A stretch of DNA of 64,000 nt from Clostridia bacterium (GTDB lineage Bacteria > Bacillota > Clostridia > UBA1381), in assembly GCA_900756545.1 (NCBI GenBank), contig CAAEKO010000002.1, forward strand, positions 124,001 through 188,000. The letters are read 5' to 3'. Below, one piece after another: positions 1 through 7,049 of this stretch. Made by a program: the position numbers and the translations under genes. Position 1 is the first letter of the stretch. Each line of letters opens with the position of its first letter. Under the pieces are notes generated by a model that saw only the letters and a list, made by a program, of their open reading frames with translations, did not search any database and had not been told where the DNA came from.

Positions 1-23
1 TGATCTATAAAAAACGGACACAT

Positions 24-52
24 GACCCTGCTTCGGCAGGGTTATTTTTTTT
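24..52 (+). terminator. Rho-independent terminator
   Basis: A 7-bp stem (ACCCTGC/GCAGGGT, 25-31 and 36-42) is closed by a TTCG tetraloop and followed by an eight-T run at 45-52. It ends transcription of a gene lying outside the window. In many Clostridia the gene before ylmC/nrdR is sigG, but that gene is not visible here. Confidence 0.9.
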
Positions 53-353
53 GTATAGGCCGCATATGATATTACGAGGTGATAGTGTAAAAAATCACAC
101 TATCAGATTGAATTGCCCGTGCGATATTTTCGTTCTGGAAGCAAAACAAAAGGGAATATGGGCATAATTTCCATTTAGCGCCTTGTTTGTCCGCAGATAT
201 AGCGTTGGGCAGAAAGGCTATGGAAATTAACGTGATAAAGCGCGTCAGATGAATGAACTAACCAACAAACATAACGCAACCTCCGTTTAACGCCTGCACA
301 GCCCGCATACAGAGCGTTGAAATCATAATAACTGCGGGCAGAAAGGTTATGGG
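53..353. other. Intergenic region with inverted repeat and imperfect duplication
   Basis: No convincing coding frame is present. There is a 9-bp perfect inverted repeat (80-88 and 97-105, TGATAGTGT/ACACTATCA, 8-base spacer). There is also an imperfect duplication: about 175-223 resembles about 288-352, both ending in GGGCAGAAAGG(C/T)TATGG. The second copy contains a 7-bp inverted repeat, GCCCGCA (301-307) and TGCGGGC (333-339), just before the ribosome site of the next gene. CATACA at 306-311 resembles a sigma-E -10 box, but no convincing -35 accompanies it. Confidence 0.55.
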
Positions 354-611
354 ATGAATATGGTACGGGCTTGTGATTTAAAACAGCGGGAGGTCATTGA
401 TGTGGTGACTGCGGAACGGCTGGGCTATATTTACGATGTGGACGTGGATTTTGAAACCGGCCGGATCAATTCTATCATTATCCCCAACCGGGGCGGCGTA
501 TGGGGCATGTTTTCCAAAAAGCGGGATTATGTCATCCCCTGGGACAGGATTGTAGCCATCGGGCGTGAGATCGTTCTGGTACGGCTGGACGGTATCGAGG
601 TGGTGCGCTGA
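354..611 (+). CDS. YlmC/YmxH family sporulation protein (PRC-barrel)
   Basis: An 85-residue protein that is a single PRC-barrel domain. The recognisable pattern is a start like MVRACDLKQREVIDV, then LGYIYDVDVDFETGRI, a PNRGG turn and a closing strand IVAIGREIVLVRL. This is the YlmC/YmxH family, conserved in endospore formers and often found near sigE/sigG and nrdR. Its biochemical role is unknown; the PRC barrel suggests protein or RNA contacts. The ATG at 354 is chosen because GAAAGG (341-346) lies 7 bases upstream; the ATG at 360 would be 13 bases away and the ATG at 349 runs straight into a stop. A G+C-rich hairpin overlaps the stop codon. Confidence 0.85.
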   Translation: MNMVRACDLKQREVIDVVTAERLGYIYDVDVDFETGRINSIIIPNRGGVWGMFSKKRDYVIPWDRIVAIGREIVLVRLDGIEVVR

Positions 612-631
612 AACGCGCCGCTTCTTTTTTT
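602..631 (+). terminator. Probable terminator overlapping ylmC/ymxH stop
   Basis: GGTGCG (602-607) pairs with CGCGCC (614-619) with one G-T wobble, and a T-rich run follows at 621-631. The T run also carries the first bases of the next promoter's -35 box, so termination and initiation elements are packed together. Confidence 0.6.
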
Positions 632-658
632 GACAAGCGGGGAATTTTGTGGTAAAAT
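630..658 (+). promoter_or_regulatory. Sigma-A type promoter for the secreted stalk-domain gene
   Basis: TTGACA at 630-635, 17-base spacer, TAAAAT at 653-658. The predicted start is about 40 bases before the ATG at 700. Confidence 0.85.
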
Positions 659-699
659 ACTTCCGTAATTAGGAAGAAAATAGAAATGGAGGAAGAGCC

Positions 700-1731
700 A
701 TGTTGAAAAAGGTTTTTGCAGCCGTATGCCTTGCGGCGCTGGGCCTGCTGCCTGCGGCGTCCGTTTCTGCAAAGGACAGCGCTATGTATCAGGCCTACAG
801 TGGAATTTTAAGCGATGCTGTCGCAAGCTGCGGGTTGTACGATGACAATACCGATTACTGGGACTATTATGACTGCGGCGGAGTGGCTTATGCGGAGCTG
901 GTGGACTTTGACGGCGATGGAAAAGAAGAGCTTCTGTACATATACGGGGTACCCCGGTTTACCTCCTATGAGGGAAAAATATACCGTTACCGTTACGCGG
1001 TCTGGGGATATGGCGGCGGGCAAGTATACCAGATCGCCAACGAGCCTATGGACGCATATAACGCTATTGCCTTTATTAAGCTGAGTATCTGTCCTCAGGA
1101 TACGGGCCTGACTTATCTGGAGAGCTTCCGGGAATCAGAATGGCTGGCGGCTACATATTCCTATTCTACCATTCTTGACGGAGTATGGACAGAGGTTTCC
1201 AATATGCGGATCGGCTGGTATGAAAAAAACTACCAGACTATTTTGTATTACCAGTTAAACAATGAAACGATTTCTGAGGCATATTTCTGGCAGCTGGACT
1301 CCTATTACCGAAAAAACGCCCGGGACATTACGCCGGAAAATTTCAGCGGCGGCGGAGTCAACAGGCTGGCGGAAAAGCTAAAGGCAATGGAAAGCGCCAT
1401 TGATATTTTTGTAAACGGCAGAGCGCTGAATATGGACAGCCAGCCGATTCTTGTAAACGGATGCACCATGGCGCCTATCCGTACGGTAGCGGAGGCTATG
1501 GCCTGCGATGTGGCCTGGGACCCGGAGACCCAGAGCGTAATTATAATTAAACCGGGGATAACGGCTGTGTTCAGCGGCAATACCATGCTGGTCAACGATA
1601 CAGAGTATAGGTTTGAGGTAGAGCCGGTAATCCTTGGGGGCACAGCATATGTACCCGTTCGGGCTGTGGAAGGCTTTGGCGCAAAGGTAGAATGGAACGG
1701 AGAGGAAAAGGCTGTCTATATTTCCTATTAA
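700..1731 (+). CDS. Secreted protein with C-terminal copper-amine-oxidase-N-like (stalk) domain
   Basis: A 343-residue exported protein. Residues 1-24 form a signal peptide (MLKK, hydrophobic core, SVSA cleavage site). The middle region is unrecognised, rich in Tyr and Trp, and includes an acidic DFDGDGKEEL loop resembling the calcium-binding loops of EF-hand or FG-GAP repeats. Roughly residues 234-343 match the copper amine oxidase N-terminal-like domain, with the typical strings IFVNGRAL, APIRTVAEAM and YVPVRAVEGFGAKVEWN. In Firmicutes this domain is usually a wall- or S-layer-associated stalk rather than an oxidase. GGAGGA precedes the ATG. It has its own promoter and is flanked by housekeeping genes, which do not reveal its job. 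Function not assigned. Confidence 0.8.
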   Translation: MLKKVFAAVCLAALGLLPAASVSAKDSAMYQAYSGILSDAVASCGLYDDNTDYWDYYDCGGVAYAELVDFDGDGKEELLYIYGVPRFTSYEGKIYRYRYAVWGYGGGQVYQIANEPMDAYNAIAFIKLSICPQDTGLTYLESFRESEWLAATYSYSTILDGVWTEVSNMRIGWYEKNYQTILYYQLNNETISEAYFWQLDSYYRKNARDITPENFSGGGVNRLAEKLKAMESAIDIFVNGRALNMDSQPILVNGCTMAPIRTVAEAMACDVAWDPETQSVIIIKPGITAVFSGNTMLVNDTEYRFEVEPVILGGTAYVPVRAVEGFGAKVEWNGEEKAVYISY

Positions 1732-1759
1732 TTGTTAAATTATTGTAACAGTACCGTAA

Positions 1760-1788
1760 TTGAAAATTAATTTCATATCATATATAAT
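1760..1788 (+). promoter_or_regulatory. Sigma-A type promoter for nrdR
   Basis: TTGAAA at 1760-1765, 17-base spacer, TATAAT at 1783-1788. It lies 55 bases before the nrdR start codon. Confidence 0.85.
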
Positions 1789-1842
1789 ACAAGAAAATGG
1801 AAGCTAAGGTGTATTATCAGTAGGGAAAGGATTGGTTACAAG

Positions 1843-2319
1843 ATGAAATGTCCATATTGCGGTTATGAAGAAGGAAAAGTTATTGATTCACGGCCCACCG
1901 AGGAGGGAAACGCTATCCGGCGGCGGCGTGAATGTCTGAAATGCCAGAAACGGTTCACTACTTATGAAAAACTGGAAACCATATCCCTGGCAGTCATCAA
2001 GCAGGACAACTCCAGACAGCAGTATGACCGGGAAAAAATTCTGCGGGGCATTATCCGGGCGTGTGAAAAACGGCCTATTTCCTTGGCGCAGATGGAAAGC
2101 GTGGCAGATGAGATCGAAAGTGAGCTGTATCAGGCTATGGTCAAGGAAGTAACCAGCACCGAGATTGGCGAGCGGGTTATGAACCATTTGAAGGAGCTGG
2201 ACGAGGTGGCTTATGTCCGTTTCGCGTCTGTGCATAAACATTTTTCGGATATCGAGACATTTATGGCAGAACTGAAAAAGCTTTTGGTTGAAACAAAGAA
2301 TAAGGAAAGAAAAGCCTAA
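1843..2319 (+). CDS. nrdR: Transcriptional repressor NrdR
   Basis: A 158-residue protein of the usual NrdR length. NrdR represses ribonucleotide reductase genes in response to ATP/dATP. The N-terminal zinc ribbon is clear: Cys3-X2-Cys6 and Cys31-X2-Cys34 around the DSR and RRRRE stretch that contacts NrdR boxes. An ATP-cone follows from about residue 46 ([20 protein letters not shown]). Its targets (nrd genes) are outside the window and no NrdR box is evident near its own promoter. A perfect 8-bp A+T-rich hairpin overlaps its stop codon. Confidence 0.97.
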   Translation: MKCPYCGYEEGKVIDSRPTEEGNAIRRRRECLKCQKRFTTYEKLETISLAVIKQDNSRQQYDREKILRGIIRACEKRPISLAQMESVADEIESELYQAMVKEVTSTEIGERVMNHLKELDEVAYVRFASVHKHFSDIETFMAELKKLLVETKNKERKA

Positions 2320-2337
2320 AATACTGAAGAGTATTTT
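2318..2337. terminator. Hairpin over nrdR stop codon
   Basis: AAAATACT (2318-2325) and AGTATTTT (2330-2337) form a perfect 8-bp stem around GAAG. It starts inside the nrdR TAA. No T-run follows beyond the stem itself, so it may be a weak terminator or a 3'-end-stabilising hairpin. Confidence 0.45.
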
Positions 2338-2350
2338 GTCCTTGAAAAGG

Positions 2351-2374
2351 CGGCGCTTTTGTACGGCGCCGTTT
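2351..2374 (+). terminator. Possible weak terminator between nrdR and mnmE
   Basis: CGGCGC (2351-2356) pairs with GCGCCG (2366-2371), with only GTTTACTT after it. The short T-run makes full termination doubtful. Confidence 0.4.
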
Positions 2375-2429
2375 ACTTCAAAAGGGCGGCCTGCCTGCGG
2401 TATTTTTCTAAGGTTTTACAAAGGAGTTA

Positions 2430-3788
2430 ATGATTGTAACAATGAGTAACAGGACTATTGCTGCGATTTCTACACCGCCCGGCGCAGGCGGTATCGCTGT
2501 AATCCGGATCAGCGGAGACGATGCGGTTTTTGTAGCGGATAAGGTGTTCCGGGGAAGGCGGCTGGCGGAGGCAGAGTCCCATACTGTTCACTATGGACAT
2601 GCGGTAGATCGGGACGGGAACGTGTTGGATGAGGTGTTGGCAACAGTAATGCGCGCTCCCCGTACCTTTACCCGGGAGGATGTTGTAGAAATTAGTACTC
2701 ATGGCGGCGTATGGGCTTCTCGGCGGGTTTTGAAAGCGGTTATGGAGGCGGGCGCGTATCCAGCCGAGGCTGGAGAATTTACGAAGCGCGCTTTTTTGAA
2801 TGGGCGAATTGACTTGTCTCAGGCAGAGGCGGTTATTGATATTATTACCGCAAAGAATGAGCTTGCTCAAAAGAATGCCGTATCCCAGGCGGACGGCAAT
2901 CTTTCGGTGGAAATTGACCGGATTCGGAACAGGCTGGTGGCACTGTCGGCAGCAATGCAGGTGGCTATCGACTATCCAGATGAGGATCTGGAGGAGGTAA
3001 CGACTGAGGATATTGCCGAAATCGTCAATACCTGCCGATTGGCAGTGGATAAGCTCTTGAAAACGTCAGACAACGGCCGGATTATACGGGATGGAATAGC
3101 TACGGCTATTGTAGGACGGCCAAATGTGGGGAAATCCTCCTTATTAAACCGTCTGGCCCGGGAAGACCGGGCTATTGTAACGGATATCGCCGGCACAACT
3201 CGGGATGTGATTGAAGAATGTGTAGAACTGGACGGAATCGTGCTTCGGCTTATGGATACCGCAGGTATTCGGGAGACAGTAGATACTGTTGAGAAAATTG
3301 GTGTTGAGCGGTCTCGGATGGCAGTCGAGCAGGCAGACCTTGTGCTGGTAGTTCTGGATGCGGTTGCCGGTTTATCAGATGACGACAGACGGATATTGAA
3401 AATGACCGAAGACAAGCCCCGTATTGTATTAGTAAATAAGACGGATGCAGATCAGACAGATCTGGGCGTCGCCGATTCAGTGTTGTTTTCCGCAAAGACA
3501 GGCGCGGGCATGACAGAGTTGTCCCAGCGGATCAAGGCAATGTACCAGTTGGGCAGGATCAGCCGGGAAAACGGGACTATTATTACTAATATGCGCCATG
3601 TGAAGGCTTTGAGTGAAGCTTCTGCGGCGTTGCTGCGCGCATCGGAAGCGTTAGCGGCGGGGATGCCTCAGGATATTGTATCCATTGACATCAATGTTGC
3701 TATGGACGCTTTAGGTGAAATTACCGGAGCTACAGTTTCAGAGGATATTGTTTCTGCGATCTTTCATGATTTTTGTGTAGGAAAATGA
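2430..3788 (+). CDS. mnmE: tRNA modification GTPase MnmE
   Basis: A 452-residue protein, the normal length for MnmE/TrmE, which with MnmG adds the carboxymethylaminomethyl group to wobble uridine 34 of certain tRNAs. The N-terminal folate-binding domain carries TIAAISTPPGAGGIAVIRISG. The inserted G domain has GRPNVGKSS at 229-237 (G1), the IAGTTRD loop, DTAGIRE (G3) and NKTD (G4). The C-terminus ends in FCVGK, with the catalytic Cys of the family's C-(I/L/V)-G-K motif. AAGGAG (2421-2426) sits only 3 bases from the ATG at 2430 and 15 from the ATG at 2442, so the exact start is uncertain. mnmG is not adjacent. Confidence 0.96.
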   Translation: MIVTMSNRTIAAISTPPGAGGIAVIRISGDDAVFVADKVFRGRRLAEAESHTVHYGHAVDRDGNVLDEVLATVMRAPRTFTREDVVEISTHGGVWASRRVLKAVMEAGAYPAEAGEFTKRAFLNGRIDLSQAEAVIDIITAKNELAQKNAVSQADGNLSVEIDRIRNRLVALSAAMQVAIDYPDEDLEEVTTEDIAEIVNTCRLAVDKLLKTSDNGRIIRDGIATAIVGRPNVGKSSLLNRLAREDRAIVTDIAGTTRDVIEECVELDGIVLRLMDTAGIRETVDTVEKIGVERSRMAVEQADLVLVVLDAVAGLSDDDRRILKMTEDKPRIVLVNKTDADQTDLGVADSVLFSAKTGAGMTELSQRIKAMYQLGRISRENGTIITNMRHVKALSEASAALLRASEALAAGMPQDIVSIDINVAMDALGEITGATVSEDIVSAIFHDFCVGK

Positions 3789-3846
3789 ATAAATGTATAA
3801 TTATGCATGCAAATTACCGGATTTTTGGTTTTTTCTAAATAAACTA

Positions 3847-3875
3847 TTGCATAAATTCTAAAAATTTGGTATGAT
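3847..3875 (+). promoter_or_regulatory. Promoter for the amino-acid ABC importer operon
   Basis: TTGCAT at 3847-3852, 17-base spacer, TATGAT at 3870-3875, upstream of the permease-ATPase-receptor genes. Confidence 0.7.
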
Positions 3876-3912
3876 ATAAGATATATGATTGAAAACAGGA
3901 AGGATGGCGGGG

Positions 3913-4623
3913 ATGAATATATATATGCTGAGCATAGCCGGGTGGTGGCAGACTGTAGTCAAAGAGTTCAACCGAACGATGATTGCGGATGACCGCTGGG
4001 AAATGTTTGCATCTGGTCTGGGCGTAACTATGATGATTTGGTTTTTCGCTGTGATTCTGGGTGTTGTGATTGGCGTGTTGGTCGCATTTGGTAAGCTTTC
4101 CCGGATTAAGCCGCTCAACTGGATCAGCAATATCTACATCGACATTATCCGCGGTACACCGACCATGGTGCAGATCATGATTATTTATTTCATTATTTTT
4201 GCCTCAGTAGCCATTGACCGGCGGATTGTAGCAATTATTGGATTTGGTATTAACTCAGGCGCCTATGTGGCAGAAATCATCCGCGGCGGAATTCTTTCAG
4301 TTAACAGGGGGCAGACCGAGGCCGGACGCTCTCTTGGCCTCACGCACAACCAGACCATGTTCCGCATTATCCTGCCTCAGGCCATTAAAAACATCCTGCC
4401 AGCGCTGGGTAATGAGGCGATTGTACTGGTGAAGGAAACAGCAGTGATCGGTTATATTGCGAAAGTAGACCTGACTGCAGCGGCGCTACAGGTACAGAGT
4501 CGCACATACAGCTATCTCGGGCCGTTAATCGCTATTGCGGTGATTTATTATGTGATCATTAAGATCATGACGATCCTTTTGGGGATTTTGGAAAAGAAGC
4601 TCCGGAAATCCGATGTCCGGTAA
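3913..4623 (+). CDS. Polar amino-acid ABC transporter permease (HisM/GlnP type)
   Basis: A 236-residue integral membrane protein that forms the channel of an amino-acid importer. It has about five hydrophobic segments and the family signatures [16 protein letters not shown] and the cytoplasmic EAA loop [23 protein letters not shown], which docks on the ATPase. The ATG at 3913 is preferred because AGGAAGG (3897-3903) is 9 bases upstream; the ATG at 3904 abuts the ribosome site and the upstream TTG at 3889 precedes it. It is followed 11 bases later by the ATPase gene. A single permease gene implies a homodimeric channel. The substrate class is inferred from the family; the exact amino acid is not readable. 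Confidence 0.93.
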   Translation: MNIYMLSIAGWWQTVVKEFNRTMIADDRWEMFASGLGVTMMIWFFAVILGVVIGVLVAFGKLSRIKPLNWISNIYIDIIRGTPTMVQIMIIYFIIFASVAIDRRIVAIIGFGINSGAYVAEIIRGGILSVNRGQTEAGRSLGLTHNQTMFRIILPQAIKNILPALGNEAIVLVKETAVIGYIAKVDLTAAALQVQSRTYSYLGPLIAIAVIYYVIIKIMTILLGILEKKLRKSDVR

Positions 4624-4634
4624 GGAGGGCAGCT

Positions 4635-5357
4635 ATGATACGCGTAGAAAACCTACATAAATATTTTGGCTCACTGGAAGTTCTGCGGGGCATTGACGAA
4701 CATATCGAAAAAGGTGAAAATGTTGTTGTAATTGGGCCGTCAGGGTCAGGAAAAAGCACATTTCTGCGCTGCCTGAATCTGCTGGAGGTTCCGACAAAGG
4801 GCGATATTTACGTGGATGACGAGTTGATTACCAGCCCGAAAATCAATGTAAATAAAAGCAGGGAGAAGATGGGCATGGTGTTCCAGCAGTTTAATCTGTT
4901 TCCGCATTTGAGCATCATGGATAATATAACGCTTGCACCTATAAAGGTGAAGAAAATGAATAAGGATGCTGCCCGGGAAAAAGCACTGGAGCTTTTACGC
5001 CGGGTGGGGCTGGTAGATAAGGCGGACGCCTATCCGGCACAGCTTTCCGGCGGACAGCAGCAGCGGATCGCGATTGCGCGGGCATTGGCGATGGATCCGG
5101 AGATTATGTTGTTTGACGAGCCTACTTCGGCACTGGACCCAGAGATGGTGGGTGAAGTGTTAACGGTTATGAAGGATTTAGCCCATGCGGGTATGACTAT
5201 GGTTGTGGTAACCCACGAAATGGGCTTTGCCCGGGAGGTGGCTTCCCGTGTGCTGTTCATGGATCAGGGTGTTATTATGGAACAGGGTAAACCGGAAGAA
5301 CTGTTCTCAAGGCCGCAGAATGAACGGACGAAAGCCTTTTTGAGCAAGGTTTTGTAA
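4635..5357 (+). CDS. Polar amino-acid ABC transporter ATP-binding protein (GlnQ type)
   Basis: A 240-residue ATPase, standard for GlnQ/HisP. It has Walker [10 protein letters not shown] near residue 35, Q-loop [16 protein letters not shown] signature [15 protein letters not shown], Walker [15 protein letters not shown] and switch His in [10 protein letters not shown]. It powers the permease encoded just upstream. GGAGGGC before the ATG at 4635 is a good ribosome site. The closest relatives in function are glutamine, cystine and arginine importers; specificity is set by the receptor downstream. Confidence 0.95.
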   Translation: MIRVENLHKYFGSLEVLRGIDEHIEKGENVVVIGPSGSGKSTFLRCLNLLEVPTKGDIYVDDELITSPKINVNKSREKMGMVFQQFNLFPHLSIMDNITLAPIKVKKMNKDAAREKALELLRRVGLVDKADAYPAQLSGGQQQRIAIARALAMDPEIMLFDEPTSALDPEMVGEVLTVMKDLAHAGMTMVVVTHEMGFAREVASRVLFMDQGVIMEQGKPEELFSRPQNERTKAFLSKVL

Positions 5358-5415
5358 GCATGGAGCATCTGAAAAGATGTTTACATAAATATTATAGTTT
5401 TCAGGAGGAATAATC

Positions 5416-6255
5416 ATGAAAAAAGGATTTTTAAAAATTGCGGCAATGTCTTTAGCGGCTGTATTGTGCATGGGTGCACTGGCAGGCTGCGGTGAGAAAA
5501 AGGATGCAGAGGATCAGGTAAATGAGAATCCGGCAACCGAAGCGCCGAAAACAGAAGACAAACTGATTATGGGTACAAATGCAGCATTTCCACCCTTTGA
5601 GTTTGTGACATCTAAGGGGCTGGTAGACAAATTCGATGGTATCGATATTGCTATTGCCAAAAAGATTGCTGATAAAATGGGCAAAGAATTGCAGATTGAG
5701 GATATGGAGTTTGAAGGCTTGATCGCAGCGTTGAATACAGGAAAAGTCGACATTGTTCTGGCTGGCATGACAATTAAGCCTGACCGGCAGGAAAGTGTTG
5801 ATTTCTCAGAGCCATATTTTAATGCAGTACAGGTTATGGTAGTTCAGCCGGATTCCGATATTGCAAAAGCAGAAGATTTGAAAGATGGCAAAAAGGTTGG
5901 CGTTATCACAGGCTACACAGGTGACAGTATTGTAACAGATAATTTGAAAATCGAGGAAAAGAATATTGTTCGGATGAGCCGTGGTATTGACGCTGTGCAG
6001 GAAGTAAAGAATAAAAAACTGGACGCAGTTGTAATCGACTCTGCAACGGGTAAAGCGCTGGCGTCCGAAAACGGCCTGAAAATTGTTGAAGACACAGAAG
6101 CGTTTGAGGCAGAGGAATACGCAATCGCCGTACCAAAAGGAGACGCTGAAACCTTAAAGACGGTTAATGACGTGCTGAAGGAAATGAAAGAAAGCGGCGA
6201 AATTGATGAGTTGGCCAAAAAATATAATTCCGAGGTAGAGGTACCGGCAGAATAA
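5416..6255 (+). CDS. Amino-acid ABC transporter substrate-binding lipoprotein
   Basis: A 279-residue periplasmic-binding-protein-like receptor tethered as a lipoprotein. The leader ends in the lipobox LAGC, with the acylated Cys at about residue 25, followed by a charged linker. The family 3 solute-binding fold is shown by LIMGTNAAFPPFEFV, FDGIDIAIAKKIADKMGK, VDIVLAGMTIKPDRQESVDFSEPYF and GKKVGVITGYTGD. The R in the PDRQESVDFS segment is the residue that normally holds the amino-acid carboxylate. AGGAGG lies upstream of the ATG. It completes the importer with the two preceding genes and ends in a strong bidirectional terminator. Confidence 0.95.
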   Translation: MKKGFLKIAAMSLAAVLCMGALAGCGEKKDAEDQVNENPATEAPKTEDKLIMGTNAAFPPFEFVTSKGLVDKFDGIDIAIAKKIADKMGKELQIEDMEFEGLIAALNTGKVDIVLAGMTIKPDRQESVDFSEPYFNAVQVMVVQPDSDIAKAEDLKDGKKVGVITGYTGDSIVTDNLKIEEKNIVRMSRGIDAVQEVKNKKLDAVVIDSATGKALASENGLKIVEDTEAFEAEEYAIAVPKGDAETLKTVNDVLKEMKESGEIDELAKKYNSEVEVPAE

Positions 6256-6261
6256 AAGAAT

Positions 6262-6296
6262 AAAAAAGCTGTTCTGAATGAACAGCTTTTTTATTT
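6262..6296. terminator. Bidirectional terminator between receptor gene and tetR
   Basis: A 13-bp perfect stem, 6262-6274 with 6280-6292, has A-run and T-run flanks (core AGCTGTTC/GAACAGCT). It serves the plus-strand importer operon and the minus-strand tetR gene. Confidence 0.93.
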
Positions 6297-6869
6297 TACC
6301 TCTGCGGGAGCAATAAGATTACTTAAATATTTCACAAACTCATTGGTAGAGATGGGCATGTTGTTTTTCAGCCACCAACTCGCCGTACTCATGCAAGCGC
6401 CGGCATAAAAGTTTGCCAAAAATGGCGTGGGAGCTGGAAGCTTTAAACCATTTTTTTCACATTTATCAAGCTTTTCAGCGATTTTAACCGTAAGATGATG
6501 TTGAAAATTCCCTAAAAAAGTTTCTTCTTCATTTCTACGCATAAATGAAATAAACAAATCAGACTGTTTTTCGACCTCGCCCAGAATAATACGGGCCACA
6601 TCCATATAATAGTTTTTATAGCCGTCGTAGCTGTTTTCAGTAATATCGGTTGTGTCAAAAGGCGATTCCAGTTCCCGGATGCAGTATTTTAAAAGATCAT
6701 ACTTGTCCTCAAAATGCGTATAGAAGGTAGTTCTATGTACCATTGCTTCTTCACAAATATCTTTCACGCTTATTTTTTCAAACGGCTCTTTCCGCATCAG
6801 CCGCATCAGCGCATCAGAAAGCAGGCGGTATGTCCGCCGAATACGCAGATCGTCCTTTTTTGTTTCCAT
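6291..6869 (-). CDS. TetR/AcrR family transcriptional regulator
   Basis: A 192-residue repressor-type regulator. The N-terminal helix-turn-helix is typical of TetR proteins: LLSDALMRLMRKEPFEKISVKDICEEAMVHRTTFYTHFEDKYDLL (given in parts: FEKISVKDICEEA, then HRTTFYTHFEDKYDLL). The C-terminal ligand domain resembles the TetR_C group found in Clostridia regulators of the DhaS/YxaF kind. The gene is divergent from the MMPL operon. A 20-bp palindrome (6952-6971) overlaps the -35 boxes of both promoters, so it most likely represses itself and the operon. GGAGGGG precedes the ATG. The ligand is unknown; a lipophilic or toxic compound exported by the MMPL system is an inference. Confidence 0.92.
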   Translation of the reverse strand: METKKDDLRIRRTYRLLSDALMRLMRKEPFEKISVKDICEEAMVHRTTFYTHFEDKYDLLKYCIRELESPFDTTDITENSYDGYKNYYMDVARIILGEVEKQSDLFISFMRRNEEETFLGNFQHHLTVKIAEKLDKCEKNGLKLPAPTPFLANFYAGACMSTASWWLKNNMPISTNEFVKYLSNLIAPAEVK

Positions 6870-6923
6870 GGTAACCCCTCCAAAGAAATTTCAGCATTTG
6901 TTGTCTGCCTAAAAACATACACA

Positions 6924-6952
6924 TTAATAAAATATGTAGAATAACTATACAA
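6924..6952 (-). promoter_or_regulatory. Promoter for tetR
   Basis: On the minus strand: TTGTAT (6952-6947), 17-base spacer, TATTAA (6929-6924). Its -35 box ends in the first base of the palindrome at 6952-6971. Confidence 0.55.
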
Positions 6953-6971
6953 AGAAACATTATTGTTTCTT
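6952..6971. promoter_or_regulatory. Candidate TetR operator
   Basis: AAGAAACA (6952-6959), spacer TTAT, TGTTTCTT (6964-6971): a perfect 8-bp dyad between divergent tetR and MMPL genes. It touches the -35 elements on both sides, the expected position for dual repression. Confidence 0.7.
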
Positions 6972-6998
6972 GATTATTTTATATATACATTATATACT
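6970..6998 (+). promoter_or_regulatory. Promoter for the MMPL operon
   Basis: TTGATT (6970-6975), 17-base spacer, TATACT (6993-6998). The -35 box overlaps the right arm of the operator palindrome. Confidence 0.7.
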
Positions 6999-7049
6999 AT
7001 ATTTGCACTGATGTCAAGATAATATATACATGTAGATTTGGAGGAAAAT

